DNA from: Krasilnikovozyma curviuscula | Taxonomy: Eukaryota; Basidiomycota; Tremellomycetes; Cystofilobasidiales; Mrakiaceae | Reading direction: 5' to 3' | DNA length: 28,243 nucleotides | Assembly (NCBI GenBank): GCA_014825775.1 | Contig: MVAQ01000256.1 | Location: 1-28,243 of the forward strand | Part shown: in pieces, positions 10,112 through 20,059 of the stretch | How the letters are laid out: each line of letters opens with the position of its first letter | How positions within the stretch are numbered: the stretch's first letter is position 1 | Made by a program: the position numbers and the translations under genes | Notes under the pieces: generated by a model | Seen by the model: the letters and a program-made list of their open reading frames with translations, nothing else | Database searches by the model: none | What the model was told of the DNA's origin: nothing

Positions 10112-12584
10112 TCAGAACTTCGCCCAATACGCAATTTTACCACTCGCGCTTCCTCCAAGAATCTTTGAAGGGTGGTTGGGATGTTGTGCAGTCACGGCCT
10201 GGACTGACGTGATGCTGTAAGCAGCAGAGATATCAAAAGAAGTCAACAAGGAATCGCCAAGAAGATGCACCGAGAGGTCAGACTGACACGTTAGGATCGT
10301 AAAGCTGAGCGACCACTTCACCCTTCTGACCAAAGACATCGATACTATGACCCATGTTACCAACGGAAAAATGCGGATAGAAGTTGAGGTTTTCTGCGGC
10401 GCCAATGGCACTGTCAGTAGTCATTTCGGGTCTCAGAATCGGCAGGCAGTAGACTCACGACACCATTGAGCTCTCAAAATAGTGACCCATCGACCCGTCT
10501 GGGTATCATGTTTGATGGTGGTCGTAGGCAAAGAAGCAGATTTAGCGCTGGAGCCGAGTTTCTTCGTAGATAGATTGTAATCCCAAACTAGGAGATGGCG
10601 AACAGGATGTCAGAATAGTGAAGGCGGCGCAAGGGCAGGACAGCCTAAGATTCACTTCTCAGTTTATCATCATAACTGGTGCTAACGACCTGTTGACCAT
10701 TAGGACTCCAGTAAGCTGCAGAACAACTTGCACCATGAGAGCCACTATCCAAGAAGATGTCTTCATTCTTCTCTCTCCAATCAACCATCGTATCAGCATC
10801 GAACTCGACTTCAGTTTGTTTGTGGTTGTCTGTTTTTGATTTTGAACCGAGATCCGAGCTGGATTTGGGAATAGAAGAGAGCGAGCGGACGTCCCAGATT
10901 CGAAGTTGAGTGTCATTGGACGCGGTGAGGATGATATTGGAGTCGAGAGCTGCAAAATACGTACATTAGAAGTTTTCTTGAGATGAAGCGTGATGAGATG
11001 AATTGGAGAGGCTTACGGTTGATGCTGACGGCACCAAACTTCTTTCCCTTCTCCTGTAACACATAACGTCTCGCTCTGGCCTTCTCTCTGAGATCAACAT
11101 GAGTGATAGCTCCACCTTTGTCAGAGATCCACATCTAATTACACGCAAGGCCTTGATTCAGCGAATGGTCACGGCACGGCCTACGATCATTGATCCGCTG
11201 TCTTACCTCTTGTCCATTCAGGGAAAGCTGTAACACAAACAGGGACTTAGACTCATGAAGTTGAAAGATCTTGAATTCGATAGAACTCACATCCAAATGA
11301 GTGAGGATATCATCCAGATCTCTGCCTTCAAACACGGTAGCGCTTTGGCCTGAAGTCAGATCCATCGACCTGATTGTAGAATCATAAGAGGACGTAAACA
11401 TCTGAAAACAAGAATCGAAGAAAAGTTAGTGAAACGGTCGGAACTGCTTGCCTTTGACATGTTCAGCGTACCTTGTGACCATTTTGAGGAGCGATTCTGA
11501 TCGCAGAGATACTATCTCCGTGATATTTATTCAACCTCCAGAGCTTGCCGGTTTTAATACTTGGGAGCGCTTTGATTTCTTCGTCTTCATCTCCCTCGTC
11601 TTCCTCCTTCTTGATGGCTTTCTTTATTGACGAGTTCACTTTCTGCTCAACGCCTTCATCCGACTCCGGATCCCAAACCGCGAGATCGCCACCCTTTGAA
11701 GCAGCAAAGACCAGAGTCTGCGATGGATCGGGATGGACTGTCATACTGAAGACTCTGTCGAGCAAGACTTTTGTGTGCGATCGGATGACTAAGTTGGCGA
11801 GTTCGTTTTGGAGGGTGGACAAGTCGAGATTGCTGTCTTCGGTAGGTTCAGCTTTGACATCAAGCTCTTCTTTTTTGATAGACTGCTTCTTTCGCTTTGA
11901 CGGACTGGTATCGGTAGTTGCTGCTGAGGTTGTTGGAGTTGGTCGAGCGTGGCTGGTGGTCAAAGTGACGGAATGAAGTTTGGCATTCTACAAAGTCCAG
12001 AGGGCTCAGGCACGCCTCAAAAACAGATCAAAAAGGTCACAGTGATGATGCAAGACTCACCAGTGTAGCTATATCCTCAGGTGAGATAGCGATTTCCTCG
12101 ATGGTTTTGGTAGCTACGCGTTTTACAGCCTTTTCGGCCTCTTCCCTGACTTTTTCTTCCTAAAAAGCCATCGAGCGAGATCGAGCGAGTGAAGTATCAG
12201 CCAGTGTCAAACAAGAGTAGGAAGAAGTCATGTACCACAGCTTCTTCCTTGACGGTGAGCCCATCAGGCTCTAATCCTGCAGCGCGATTCGACCTTCGAG
12301 TTGGAAGAGGTACAGGTTCATCCTGAGCAGCTTTCTCCTTCCTTCGTTTCTTGGCAGCTTCTCTTTCTTCATCTGTCATCGCAGCTCGCACTCGTTTCTT
12401 GGTGTTTCGAGATGGGGCTGACTTAGAATATTCGCTCGAGGCATCGTCGACACCAAGAGAAGCCAGCAGCCTCTTGTTATCCTCGATGTTCTTCAGTCGT
12501 TCCCTCTCGCTAGTAGAACGGAAGTTTAGCGTACTTAGAACTTCCTGTAATGAAGGACCAGGTGGAAGCTTACTAGTCGTTCAT
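10112..12584 (-). CDS. CMR1: CMR1/WDR76-type WD40 DNA-damage-associated protein
   Basis: WD40 beta-propeller of the CMR1 (yeast YDL156W)/WDR76 family: nuclear proteins that bind UV-damaged DNA and gather in intranuclear quality-control sites under replication stress. Eleven exons (12584-12574, 12509-12236, 12159-12061, 11987-11472, 11401-11291, 11227-11207, 11134-11017, 10949-10656, 10587-10459, 10393-10288, 10214-10112) give 593 residues; yeast has 522. The N-terminus reads YERERLKNIEDNKRLLASLG and PTRRSNRAAG, both family signatures. The propeller shows LWRLNKYHGD, MFTSSYDSTIR, LTASNDTQLRIWDVR, VSTSYDDKLRIWDY, the conserved PHFSVGNMGHSIDVF and the final GGSASGKIAYW. The basic AKKRRKEKAA stretch suggests a nuclear signal. 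The first exon is only 11 nt (ATG plus 8 nt) and exon 6 only 21 nt. Confidence 0.92.
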
Positions 12585-12994
12585 TTTTGATGGGTCGTAG
12601 TACAGCGGAGAGTCGCGTTGCTAATAGCCACGGGATTCCTTGGGATCTTAAATAGAAATTTTGCAACTCAGTTTTTGTCGCTGATTACGACAAAGAATAC
12701 AAGTACTCGTAATATCATTGATATTCTTTTTGAATGACCAAGGAAAATACTTGGATTTCTATCTCTTCTTGACTTCGTTTAGCAAAAGCCTCTCATGAGG
12801 CGAAGAAGCCAACAGGTAAGTATGACAACAGTCGATGACAAATGACAAATGCTTCCACTTCTTTCCATTCGACCGTCAAAGATCTGTCCGTGTAACGGGT
12901 TCTGAAGCAAGGAAATATCATCCATCTACTCAGCAGTCCGCTCCGCACTATACACAATTCCAACCACCCCTCTTCAAAACCGACACTGCCTCCT
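12585..12994. other. Gap between CMR1 start and mL43 stop
   Basis: 410 bp between two - strand genes: CMR1 promoter and mL43 3' UTR. A weak TATA-like TATTTAAG lies on the - strand near 12645-12653, about 65 nt before the CMR1 ATG. No gene was recognised. Confidence 0.5.
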
Positions 12995-13710
12995 CTAAAT
13001 ATCGAACCCACCACCACTCATATGTAATCCACTCCAGATACCTCTCGCCGGTTCCTGTCCCTTCCCACCAGCTAAAGGCTTGACATGATCATTCTTCAGC
13101 TCTTTTCGTTTTGATCCTGCTGACGACAGGATGCGGTTGACTTTCTCATGTATCTGGGAGGAGATGTTCATTAATGAGATGGACTTTTCGTTTCCGTTGG
13201 CTGGTTGTCGTAGGTTACCGAAAATGAAGCGGGCAACAGTCAGAAACGGAAACGCTGGGCAAGTTCAACAGGGAAAACGCACTGTAGAAACCTTTGATGA
13301 CCGGCCTTTTACAAGCATGTTTCCTTGACACCACGAACTCCACCGTAGGGTATTTCTCAGCTAGTGACACTGCATTGTTTCGCAGGTATCGTCTTCCGGG
13401 ATCATCGTGCGAGCGAACAGGAAAAAAAAAGGACGAGTCAGTCCCTCCTCCTGCTTCAGAAAGTAGCCGAGGTTACCCACCTTACACCATCATGTACTAC
13501 ATGCCCAGGGTTGACTTCGAATACAACCTTCCGTATGGGCAAGGTGAAATAGTTGAAGCCGGAGGTTGGGAAGGATTTGATGTTCTGAGAAGGTACTATG
13601 AACGGTGGTGGGACCACTCGTTGTTGTAGAGGTGTGAGTGGGTTGACTGCTTTTCTGCCTGGACCTGCAATGAATTTGTAGGCTGCTGTGGGCGATGTTG
13701 ATATCGACAT
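12995..13710 (-). CDS. Mitochondrial ribosomal protein mL43 (yeast MRPL51 type)
   Basis: Large-subunit mitoribosome protein of the L51/S25/CI-B8 family, which has a thioredoxin-like fold. Three exons (13710-13481, 13392-13283, 13200-12995) give 181 residues; yeast MRPL51 has 140. Matches to the family in order: FNYFTLPIRKVVFEV (first strand), HDGVRRYLRN (place of SRGMRxFL), LAEKYPTVEFVVSRKHACKR (second strand), PVIKGFYTNGNEKSISLMN (place of the GxYxNGRxKxIxxxN block) and the C-terminal ARGIWSGLH, which equals the VRGIWSPLH of the yeast protein. The exon joins were chosen to restore these blocks in phase; the donors are GTGGGT and GTGCGT. The N-terminal 45 residues are longer than in yeast and basic in places, consistent with a mitochondrial presequence. 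It is divergent from the TMEM97-like gene only 73 bp away. Confidence 0.85.
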
Positions 13711-13783
13711 ATTAGTGTAGTGGGATTGTTGCGGTTGGAAGCTGCAATGACATTTTCAAACTGCCGACGTTCAAGTAGTAAAA
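13711..13783. promoter_or_regulatory. Very short bidirectional promoter, mL43 / TMEM97-like
   Basis: Only 73 bp separate the two divergent start codons, so both 5' UTRs and any core promoter elements must overlap or be tiny. I see no TATA box. The context before the + strand ATG is AAAAATGG, which is good for initiation. Confidence 0.65.
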
Positions 13784-14770
13784 ATGGGATTTTCAGGGAG
13801 ATCTCTAGATCTCATTTACTTCATTTATTTCCTGTAAGTTCTTGCATTTGATGTCCATACTTCATTGATCTGTGGACATCTTGAGAGCTGAGCCACACTC
13901 TTTCCTTTCGTACAACCCCATGGCCAGAGTTCACACTGTACGTTTTCAGTGAAGCTGAGGTGTCTGAAACTATGGTCACTGACCCATAAATATGCAGCCC
14001 GCTACCCTGTTTATCGATCTCCAAGGAATCTACCCAGCTCATCTGATACCCAGCCCGTTGAAGGCGCTCCTCGCGTTCTACATCAATCTCTCCAACGACC
14101 CTCTCCTTCAAGGCGTTTCTTCCGCCTCTGCTGGATCAACAGAATGGACATGGCTCCAGACTTTGTAGGTCAAGATATATGTATTCTATGAACAAAAAGA
14201 CAAGCTGACGTTTTCATGCACCGCGTCTGCGTTTGGGATTTTCAGCTTCTACATTGAAGCATTACTCCAGTTTCCGATAGTCATCATGGGCATCTATTGG
14301 CTTTACACCAACAGAACGATGGAGAATGGCGCCAAAGGTGCTCTGTGGATGTTCCTGTGTAGGTTGAACCTCAATGATTCGACGCTTTGGCGTCTGACTT
14401 TCACTGATTCTCTGGTGTCTCTTAGATGGCGTTAGTACCTCAACAACAACACTTCCATGCGTATGTAACTGTTAGCCAATGTCTCATGTAGTACTTCAGC
14501 GCTGACTTTGACATTCGACTTCTCAGATTACGACCCTCATCGCGACGCCTTCAACCCAAGTGTCAACCGAACAGCTCACCATGCTTCTCGGCTCATACGT
14601 TCCCTTCTTTGTAATTCCTGTGTGTCCTGCAAGTAACATGCTCCATTGCCGAATGATTGCTGATTTGAGTTCCATCCAATGTGCTTCAGGCCGTGTTGAC
14701 GATCGACATGTACTTCCGTCTCTCTAAGCAACTTTCTCTTACATCGATTGCTGAGAAAAAGGGGCAGTAG
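13784..14770 (+). CDS. TMEM97/sigma-2 receptor-like EXPERA-domain membrane protein
   Basis: Four-helix ER membrane protein of the EXPERA fold (TMEM97, EBP, TM6SF group), linked in animals to sterol handling. Seven exons (13784-13833, 13928-13937, 13998-14164, 14246-14358, 14426-14460, 14527-14619, 14690-14770) give 182 residues; human TMEM97 has 176. In order: SLDLIYFIYFLVHTPATLFI (helix 1 with the family LxHxPxTLxxD pattern), IYPAHLIPSPLKAL, FFYIEALLQFPIVIMGIYWL (helix 2), LWMFLYGVSTSTTTL (helix 3), and LTMLLGSYVPFFVIPAVLTI (helix 4, with the family YxPxxxIP pattern), then a charged tail EKKGQ. Exon 2 is a 10-nt micro-exon (13928-13937) that supplies the conserved His; without it the helix-1 motif cannot be joined in frame. 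The sterol substrate or partner is not known. Confidence 0.85.
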
Positions 14771-14959
14771 ATTTCTATGACTCGGGTCATCACTCTTAGC
14801 TGGTTTGGGAGGCCTGAAGTGGAGTGTTAGGGTTAGACAAAACATCAATTCCTTGTCTTTCCGACGCATCGTCCGCTGTAAAGATGATGATTATATACAA
14901 CATCAAACCCCCCGTCAGAGAAAAGTTTAAACCTGAGGCAGTTTCTTCACGTTTTTCCA

Positions 14960-16525
14960 TCAAGACGAAGCCTCGATCTTCTCAACTTTTCCGTTCGCTA
15001 ACTTGGCGGTAACTGACCCATCCTGAGTACACAGAGTTTGATACACAAAACATACAGATTTATGCGTTAGTTGGTAATGTTATACTAGTGGAAGAAAATC
15101 AATGGAGGACTTACCTCATTTCCGAAGTAAGCCGCGAGCGCCATGTCGCAGAATAGACCGACCTCTACACATCCAGTCAACATCTTGATTTTTGTTAGGA
15201 GCTAGAACACAACGAGGAAAGGGAACGTAAGAAAAACAATTTTGGGAGCAGGAGAGAACCAGGTGTTCAGGAACAAGAACGGGGCCAATCACCTCTTTAG
15301 GGTTTTTCATGTCCTCTTCACCAAATGGAGCGTCAATGACAAAGTTGCCATTATCTGTGACGACAGGTCCAGCCTTTGCTTTACCTAACCTCAGTACAGC
15401 CGATGGAGACCCCAGCTTCTCACGGAGCGTCTTGAGGAACGGCGCATACGCGAACGGCGAGACTTCGATAGGAATACCCTGCTTCCAGCCTTCTCCAAGG
15501 ATGGATGAGTTCTTTCTGAAATCAGCAACAATGATAAACCTGTGCAGAGCGAAACGATATCGACTTGGTCAGTTGCCCTCGCCCCACGAAAGACTTGGTT
15601 CGGTGGTGATGAAAGGCTCACGTCTTAGCAGCCTCCGCCAAAACCTTCTCACGAAGCTGGCAAGCTCCTCCTCCCTTGATAGCATTCAAGGCCGTATCGA
15701 CTCTATACCGTACGAGGAGCACAAAAATAGGGCAACCGTAAGCTTAACTGTGTCTGTCGGCTTGGGATGGTCTGATTACCCATGGCACCATGGCAGAAAG
15801 TGGAAATCTTGCAACAACTCACTCATCCGCTCCATCAATCGTTACATCCAGCACCGGATACACATCAATGTCTCCTAGTACCAGTCCAGCTTTGACAATT
15901 AGTTCTTTTGATTGGAAACCTACAAACGTCAACCGGCCGTGATCAGATAGCAAGCCGCCGTGTCAGATCGACTGATTTACAGTATATCTTTAAGCTTTGT
16001 GAAGGAAAGCGTGAACTCACCGGTGGGAATGAATACTCTACCAGCGTTGGCCTCAGGACCCTGAGCCAAGATACGGTCGACAACGTAGGGGACAGTTGAG
16101 CCAGATCCAATGCCAATAATCTGTTTATCCGTAGACAAATGACGGAGAAAGTCAATAGGAGGATCCTGAAAAGAATCAAGCAGGGGATCCCTCATCTACA
16201 CGCCAAATTGAAAAGCAAGTAATGCTGTCCTCCAACGGCCCCATTGCCTGTGAGATACCGACCGAACAGCCAGGCCAACCCCATACAAGTGGAACATATA
16301 GCTGAATAGAGGGAAGGGAAGAGATGTACTTACTTTATCGCTAGCCTTGACGTGGTTGTCAACGGCCGCATAAGCAGCCAGTCGTTTGGCGCCTTCTATG
16401 GCAGACAGAACGACCGAGGCAGCAGCGACAACGGCGTGAGCTTGAGATGGAGCAGCAGACATGGCACGGGTGAATAACAACTTAGGTGGCTTGTGTCGTG
16501 TGGTTTGAAGGACCTTTGAGATCAT
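14960..16525 (-). CDS. RKI1: Ribose-5-phosphate isomerase (RPIA type)
   Basis: Interconverts ribose 5-phosphate and ribulose 5-phosphate in the non-oxidative pentose phosphate pathway. Seven exons (16525-16334, 16120-16021, 15919-15823, 15702-15622, 15539-15293, 15201-15115, 15022-14960) give 288 residues. Family motifs in order: IIGIGSGSTVPYVVDRI (phosphate loop), RVFIPTGFQSKELI, DVTIDGADEVD (catalytic Asp), NAIKGGGACQLREKVLA, FIIVADFRKNS, AKAGPVVTDNGNFVIDAPFG and MLTGCVEVGLFCDMALAAYFGNEDGSV. All key blocks are present. Two in-frame start codons exist: 16525 adds 21 residues (MISKVLQTTRHKPPKLLFTR, basic and lacking acid residues, like a mitochondrial presequence), while 16462 (MSAAPSQAH) gives the usual cytosolic length of 267. 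It is convergent with the TMEM97-like gene, 189 bp away. Confidence 0.96.
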
Positions 16526-17040
16526 TCAAGGTTGAGAGCGAACAAAGCGGTAGTCGTCGGTCTGTTTCTTTTTCGCCGTTGCCACTGCATGCACAGTAAG
16601 CCCCAGCATTGGTTACTTTCAATTAATTTGGCGTTTTTGCTAATTCGAATGAAGGGCAGGGTCGATCATGTATACAAACGTAGCAATGACAGAGGAAAAC
16701 GAGTGGTAACGAGGGTGTGTGAAGGTATCTTAAGGATGAGATGAAGTAGAGATGGTAAGAGAACGTCGGAAAGAAACCCGGACAGTCCATATTGGAAATG
16801 AAACTACAAGACAGGATGAACGGAGGCCCCTAAAAAAACAAGGAGAGGAAAGGATGAAAAAACCAAAGCCCCACACAAAAGGAAAAGACCCTTGAGAAAA
16901 AGCGATGAGAAAGTAATAAATATGTGACAGACAGACTCGAGAAGGCTCTAGGCGAATAAATTTGGATAAAGGGGAAAGTATCCATGGGGTTGATTGTGTA
17001 GTTTTACAGCGGCATGCTGAGGATTCGACGACTACGACAA
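16526..17040. other. Gap between RPI start and homeobox gene stop
   Basis: 515 bp between two - strand genes. The left part (about 16780-16960) is strongly purine-rich on the + strand, so the homeobox 3' UTR or its flank is U/C-rich. The right part should hold the RPI promoter. No gene or clear TATA box was seen. Confidence 0.55.
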
Positions 17041-20000
17041 TTACGCATTAAGAGGGAACTCAAAGTCAAAGTTGATCCGGTCTTGATCTTGTTGGTCGGT
17101 AGGCCCAGAGCTTGAATTACCAGAGTAAGAAGTAGAGTGTGACAGAGTACCGCTTCCACCTTCGGCTGCTGTAGGTGGGAAGGGCTCGTCTGGTGAGAGG
17201 TAGTGCTGCTGGTACGGTGAAGGAGCACTGTTGGAGCTGTTTTCGGGAGAGGACTTCATATAGTTGGTGCGCTCCATGTCACGCAGAGAGTTGTCCCGAT
17301 GAGCAGCGTTGAGCGCAAAGTTGCCATAACGCTACGACAAAGAAAAAGAACCTGTCAATCGCTCCCTCCAGGTTGAGCAAAGATGAGAAGAGAAGAGAAA
17401 AAGAAGCTCACCTGTCCTTCACGCTGTTGATAAGCGTAGTCAACATCGTCCAAACTGACGCTCCCACCTCTTCCAAACACATTTCCATTGCCGAGCGCAC
17501 CAGGAGGGACCATCAATGCGGCAGCAGCATTCTGTCTTCTAAGGCCCGCTTCGCCCATCGCAGTGATCTGAGACGCCGTCATGGGTATCTGCGGGATGAG
17601 CTCCTGAGGGCTTATGCCTCCAGTCGGTGATGGAGTCTTGTTGTACGCCGGGTTCAAGGGAGAGACTCTGTTATTACCTAGATTAGGACTCTGATTGGGC
17701 AAGTTGAGCATCATAAAAGGTTGGAGTAGCTCAGCAGGGCTGTCAACAACAAGACAAAATAGCAAACCACAAGTCAGAAAGCTGCAAAGACACTTAAAGC
17801 AGAGAGCGCGAATTACTTACGCAGAAGCACGTCGAATATCCGAGTGGAAACCAGCAGGTAAGCCATTGCCCATGCCAAACGGATACTGAGGTCCACCGTT
17901 CGAGTTGAACGCGCCAAAGCTGCTGTCGCTCCCGCCAGCGTTGGGATAGACATACGTTTGGCTCTCCTCCCCAGCCTCCGTTTCAGTCGCGTCGCTCTCT
18001 GCGTACGCTGAGCGTACGTTGGTGCCAAAGCTGAACGCTGGATTGGGCAAGGGTCCTTCATCCTCCCCTCCAGTCCCAGTACCAGCGGCGTGGTTGCCCG
18101 GGAAGCTGAACGGCGCGTTACCTGAATGTGGGAAGTTGTTTGGCGGGAGTGGAGGCGAGATGGCAGACGACACGGAACTGCGACGGACGGCATACGGCGG
18201 TTGCTGGAGCTGCTGGTGGAACTGTTGCTGGAGGAAATCACCTGAAAGCGGGTTTCCACCGGGACCACCACCTTCTCCGCCGCCCCAGAAGACCGGTGGT
18301 GCACCGTTCTGACCAGGTATAGGTGGGCTATGGATGTCAGCCCCACCCATACCGAAAGAATAGTTGTTTGGGAGCATCCCGCCCTTGAGATCGAGGTGTG
18401 GTTCAAAGCCATCGTCAGCAATCGGCGACAGCTCTCTGCCACCAGCCGTCCGTCGAGGTGCCATTGACGCCATCGAATATGCGGGTCGAGAGGATGTTGG
18501 AGAGGTACCATTCCCAAATCGAGGTGGGGTGAACTGCGAGGGGGAAGAGTTGCTGTTCATAGACGTGCTAGTGTTGTAAAGGCCCAGAGGAAGAGAACCT
18601 CTACGTCCGCTGATGTTGGGCATGCGGCCACCTTGACGGGTGTTGTCGTTGGCGATGTTATTGTACTGCAGACTTCTAGGGAGAGTGTTGTACCGGTCGA
18701 CGGGCGACTGCTGGGAGTCACGCCCGCTGAGAGACGATCGTTGCTGCTGTTTTTGGAGGAGGGTGTTGAGCGCGGGCATACTAGAGTGGTGGTGTAGTGG
18801 TAAACTTGATCTTCTTCCCAAGTTGTGAGGATGCTGTTGGTAGTCAATCCCATTACCTGAGACGTCAGAATAAGGACCACCTAGATGACCGCCAGAGAGT
18901 TGTCGCTGGAGTTGGGGTCGACCGGAAGCGTCGCTGGAGTGAGGGTGGGGCGCATTTCCATTACCACCCCATTGGTTCCCACCAGGTGGTGATTCGAAAG
19001 AATCATCAAATTCGTCCTCCTCATCAATTTTCGGTTGTGGTGGCACCGGCACCTCTCCACCTTCGGCTTGCTTCTTTGCCAACGTCTTCTCCTTGGCACG
19101 TCTGAAAGTGGCACAGAGACGGATGAGCTTTGAGATGGAAACTATATTGTGAGAAAGGAGAAAGAAATGGTAAGGGGCTCACCTGTTCTGAAACCAGACC
19201 TGAACACCCCTAGGGGTCATCTGCAGTTGCTCTCCTAACTCCCTCCTCATATCCCCTGACGGCTTAGGATTCACTCTGAACGTCTCCTCCAATACTTTGA
19301 ACTGCTGTCTCGACGTACGACGGCGGTGCTTTACTTGAGGCAGAGAAGCCTAGCAAAGTAAAGTGAGTGTGGGCAGAGGGGGGGAAGGGAGTAACGAATA
19401 AGCGTTCCGTGTTGAACAAGGCCGGAAGGCAATCGAGCAAAAAAAAAAAAAAAAAATCACAGTAGGGAAATGGAGGATGGAGTGAGCAAAGAAACTTTAC
19501 AATGAATGGCTCAGGGTAGTGTAGAGGGAAGAAGATCCGAAAGACGTACCTCAAACGGGTTAAAGAATCCAGGCGCCTGTTCATTTTGGCCAGAGGGGGC
19601 AGAAGACGGGCCCGGGTTCTCATAGTTAGGGTACAGCAGCGTCGGAAAACCTGTTCTTTCGTGTTGGAACATTCCACCTTCGTGTGGGGACAAATCGTGA
19701 GTTGGAGGGGCGTACGAGTACGGGAACGTTATCGACGATGGCGGAGGGGCGACTGAAGACGGTGGGAAGGAATAGACCATGTTAACCTCCCTCAGTGGAG
19801 GAGAGGGGGTACCTGAGTTCTTAGACGAGCCTCTCGAACGTTGGTCGTGCTGCTGGTCAATCATTTGTTCAGAAGGAGCGAGCGAACTGGTGGGGGGTGG
19901 GCCAGATGGAGCTGGAGGTGGTGGATACAAGTGCTGCTGCTGCTGCTGCTGGAAATGCTGCTGGGGTTGCTGCTGCTGCTGGTACAAAGGTATATCTGAA

Positions 20001-20059
20001 CGGTCATCTCTCTGCTGCTGAATCATTGGATAGGCTTGGTTGCTCATTACAGCCAGCAT
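17041..20059 (-). CDS. Homeodomain transcription factor with polyglutamine N-terminus
   Basis: Sequence-specific nuclear DNA-binding protein. Five exons (20059-19550, 19349-19183, 19101-17821, 17739-17412, 17331-17041) give 858 residues. Residues 1-170 are low-complexity: Gln runs (YQQQQQPQQHFQQQQQQ), Pro/Ser stretches and HDLSPHEGG. The homeodomain spans about 178-236: KHRRRTSRQQFKVLEETF (helix 1), SGDMRRELGEQLQM (helix 2) and TPRGVQVWFQNRRAKEKT (recognition helix, Trp222, Phe223, Asn225, Arg227). An intron splits the Arg codon inside the QNRR motif. The remaining 620 residues are Ser/Pro/Asn/Gly/Gln-rich with no other fold seen, ending in an acidic-aromatic FDFEFPLNA that may be an activation patch. 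The start at 20059 is the first ATG in the open frame, with another 12 nt further in (MSNQAY). An extra upstream exon cannot be excluded: the frame stays open back to a TAG. Confidence 0.88.
19439..19457. repeat. Homopolymer run of 19 A (T on the sense strand of the gene)
   Basis: Lies within intron 1 of the homeobox gene (19350-19549, 200 nt, longer than most introns here). It is a T-run in the transcript direction. Confidence 0.9.
19928..19984. repeat. CAG/CTG triplet tracts encoding polyglutamine
   Basis: Two interrupted (CTG)n runs on the + strand are CAG codons of the homeobox protein near residues 25-45. The opposite strand gives a false Cys-rich ORF. Confidence 0.85.

Noticed and set aside
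17813..18517. 234-codon ORF on the - strand, and + strand ORFs at 18019-18322
   Set aside because: They are other frames of the large homeobox exon; composition is skewed and no motif is seen.
19779..20021. Cysteine-rich ORF on the + strand
   Set aside because: It is the antisense of the CAG-encoded polyglutamine region of the homeobox gene.
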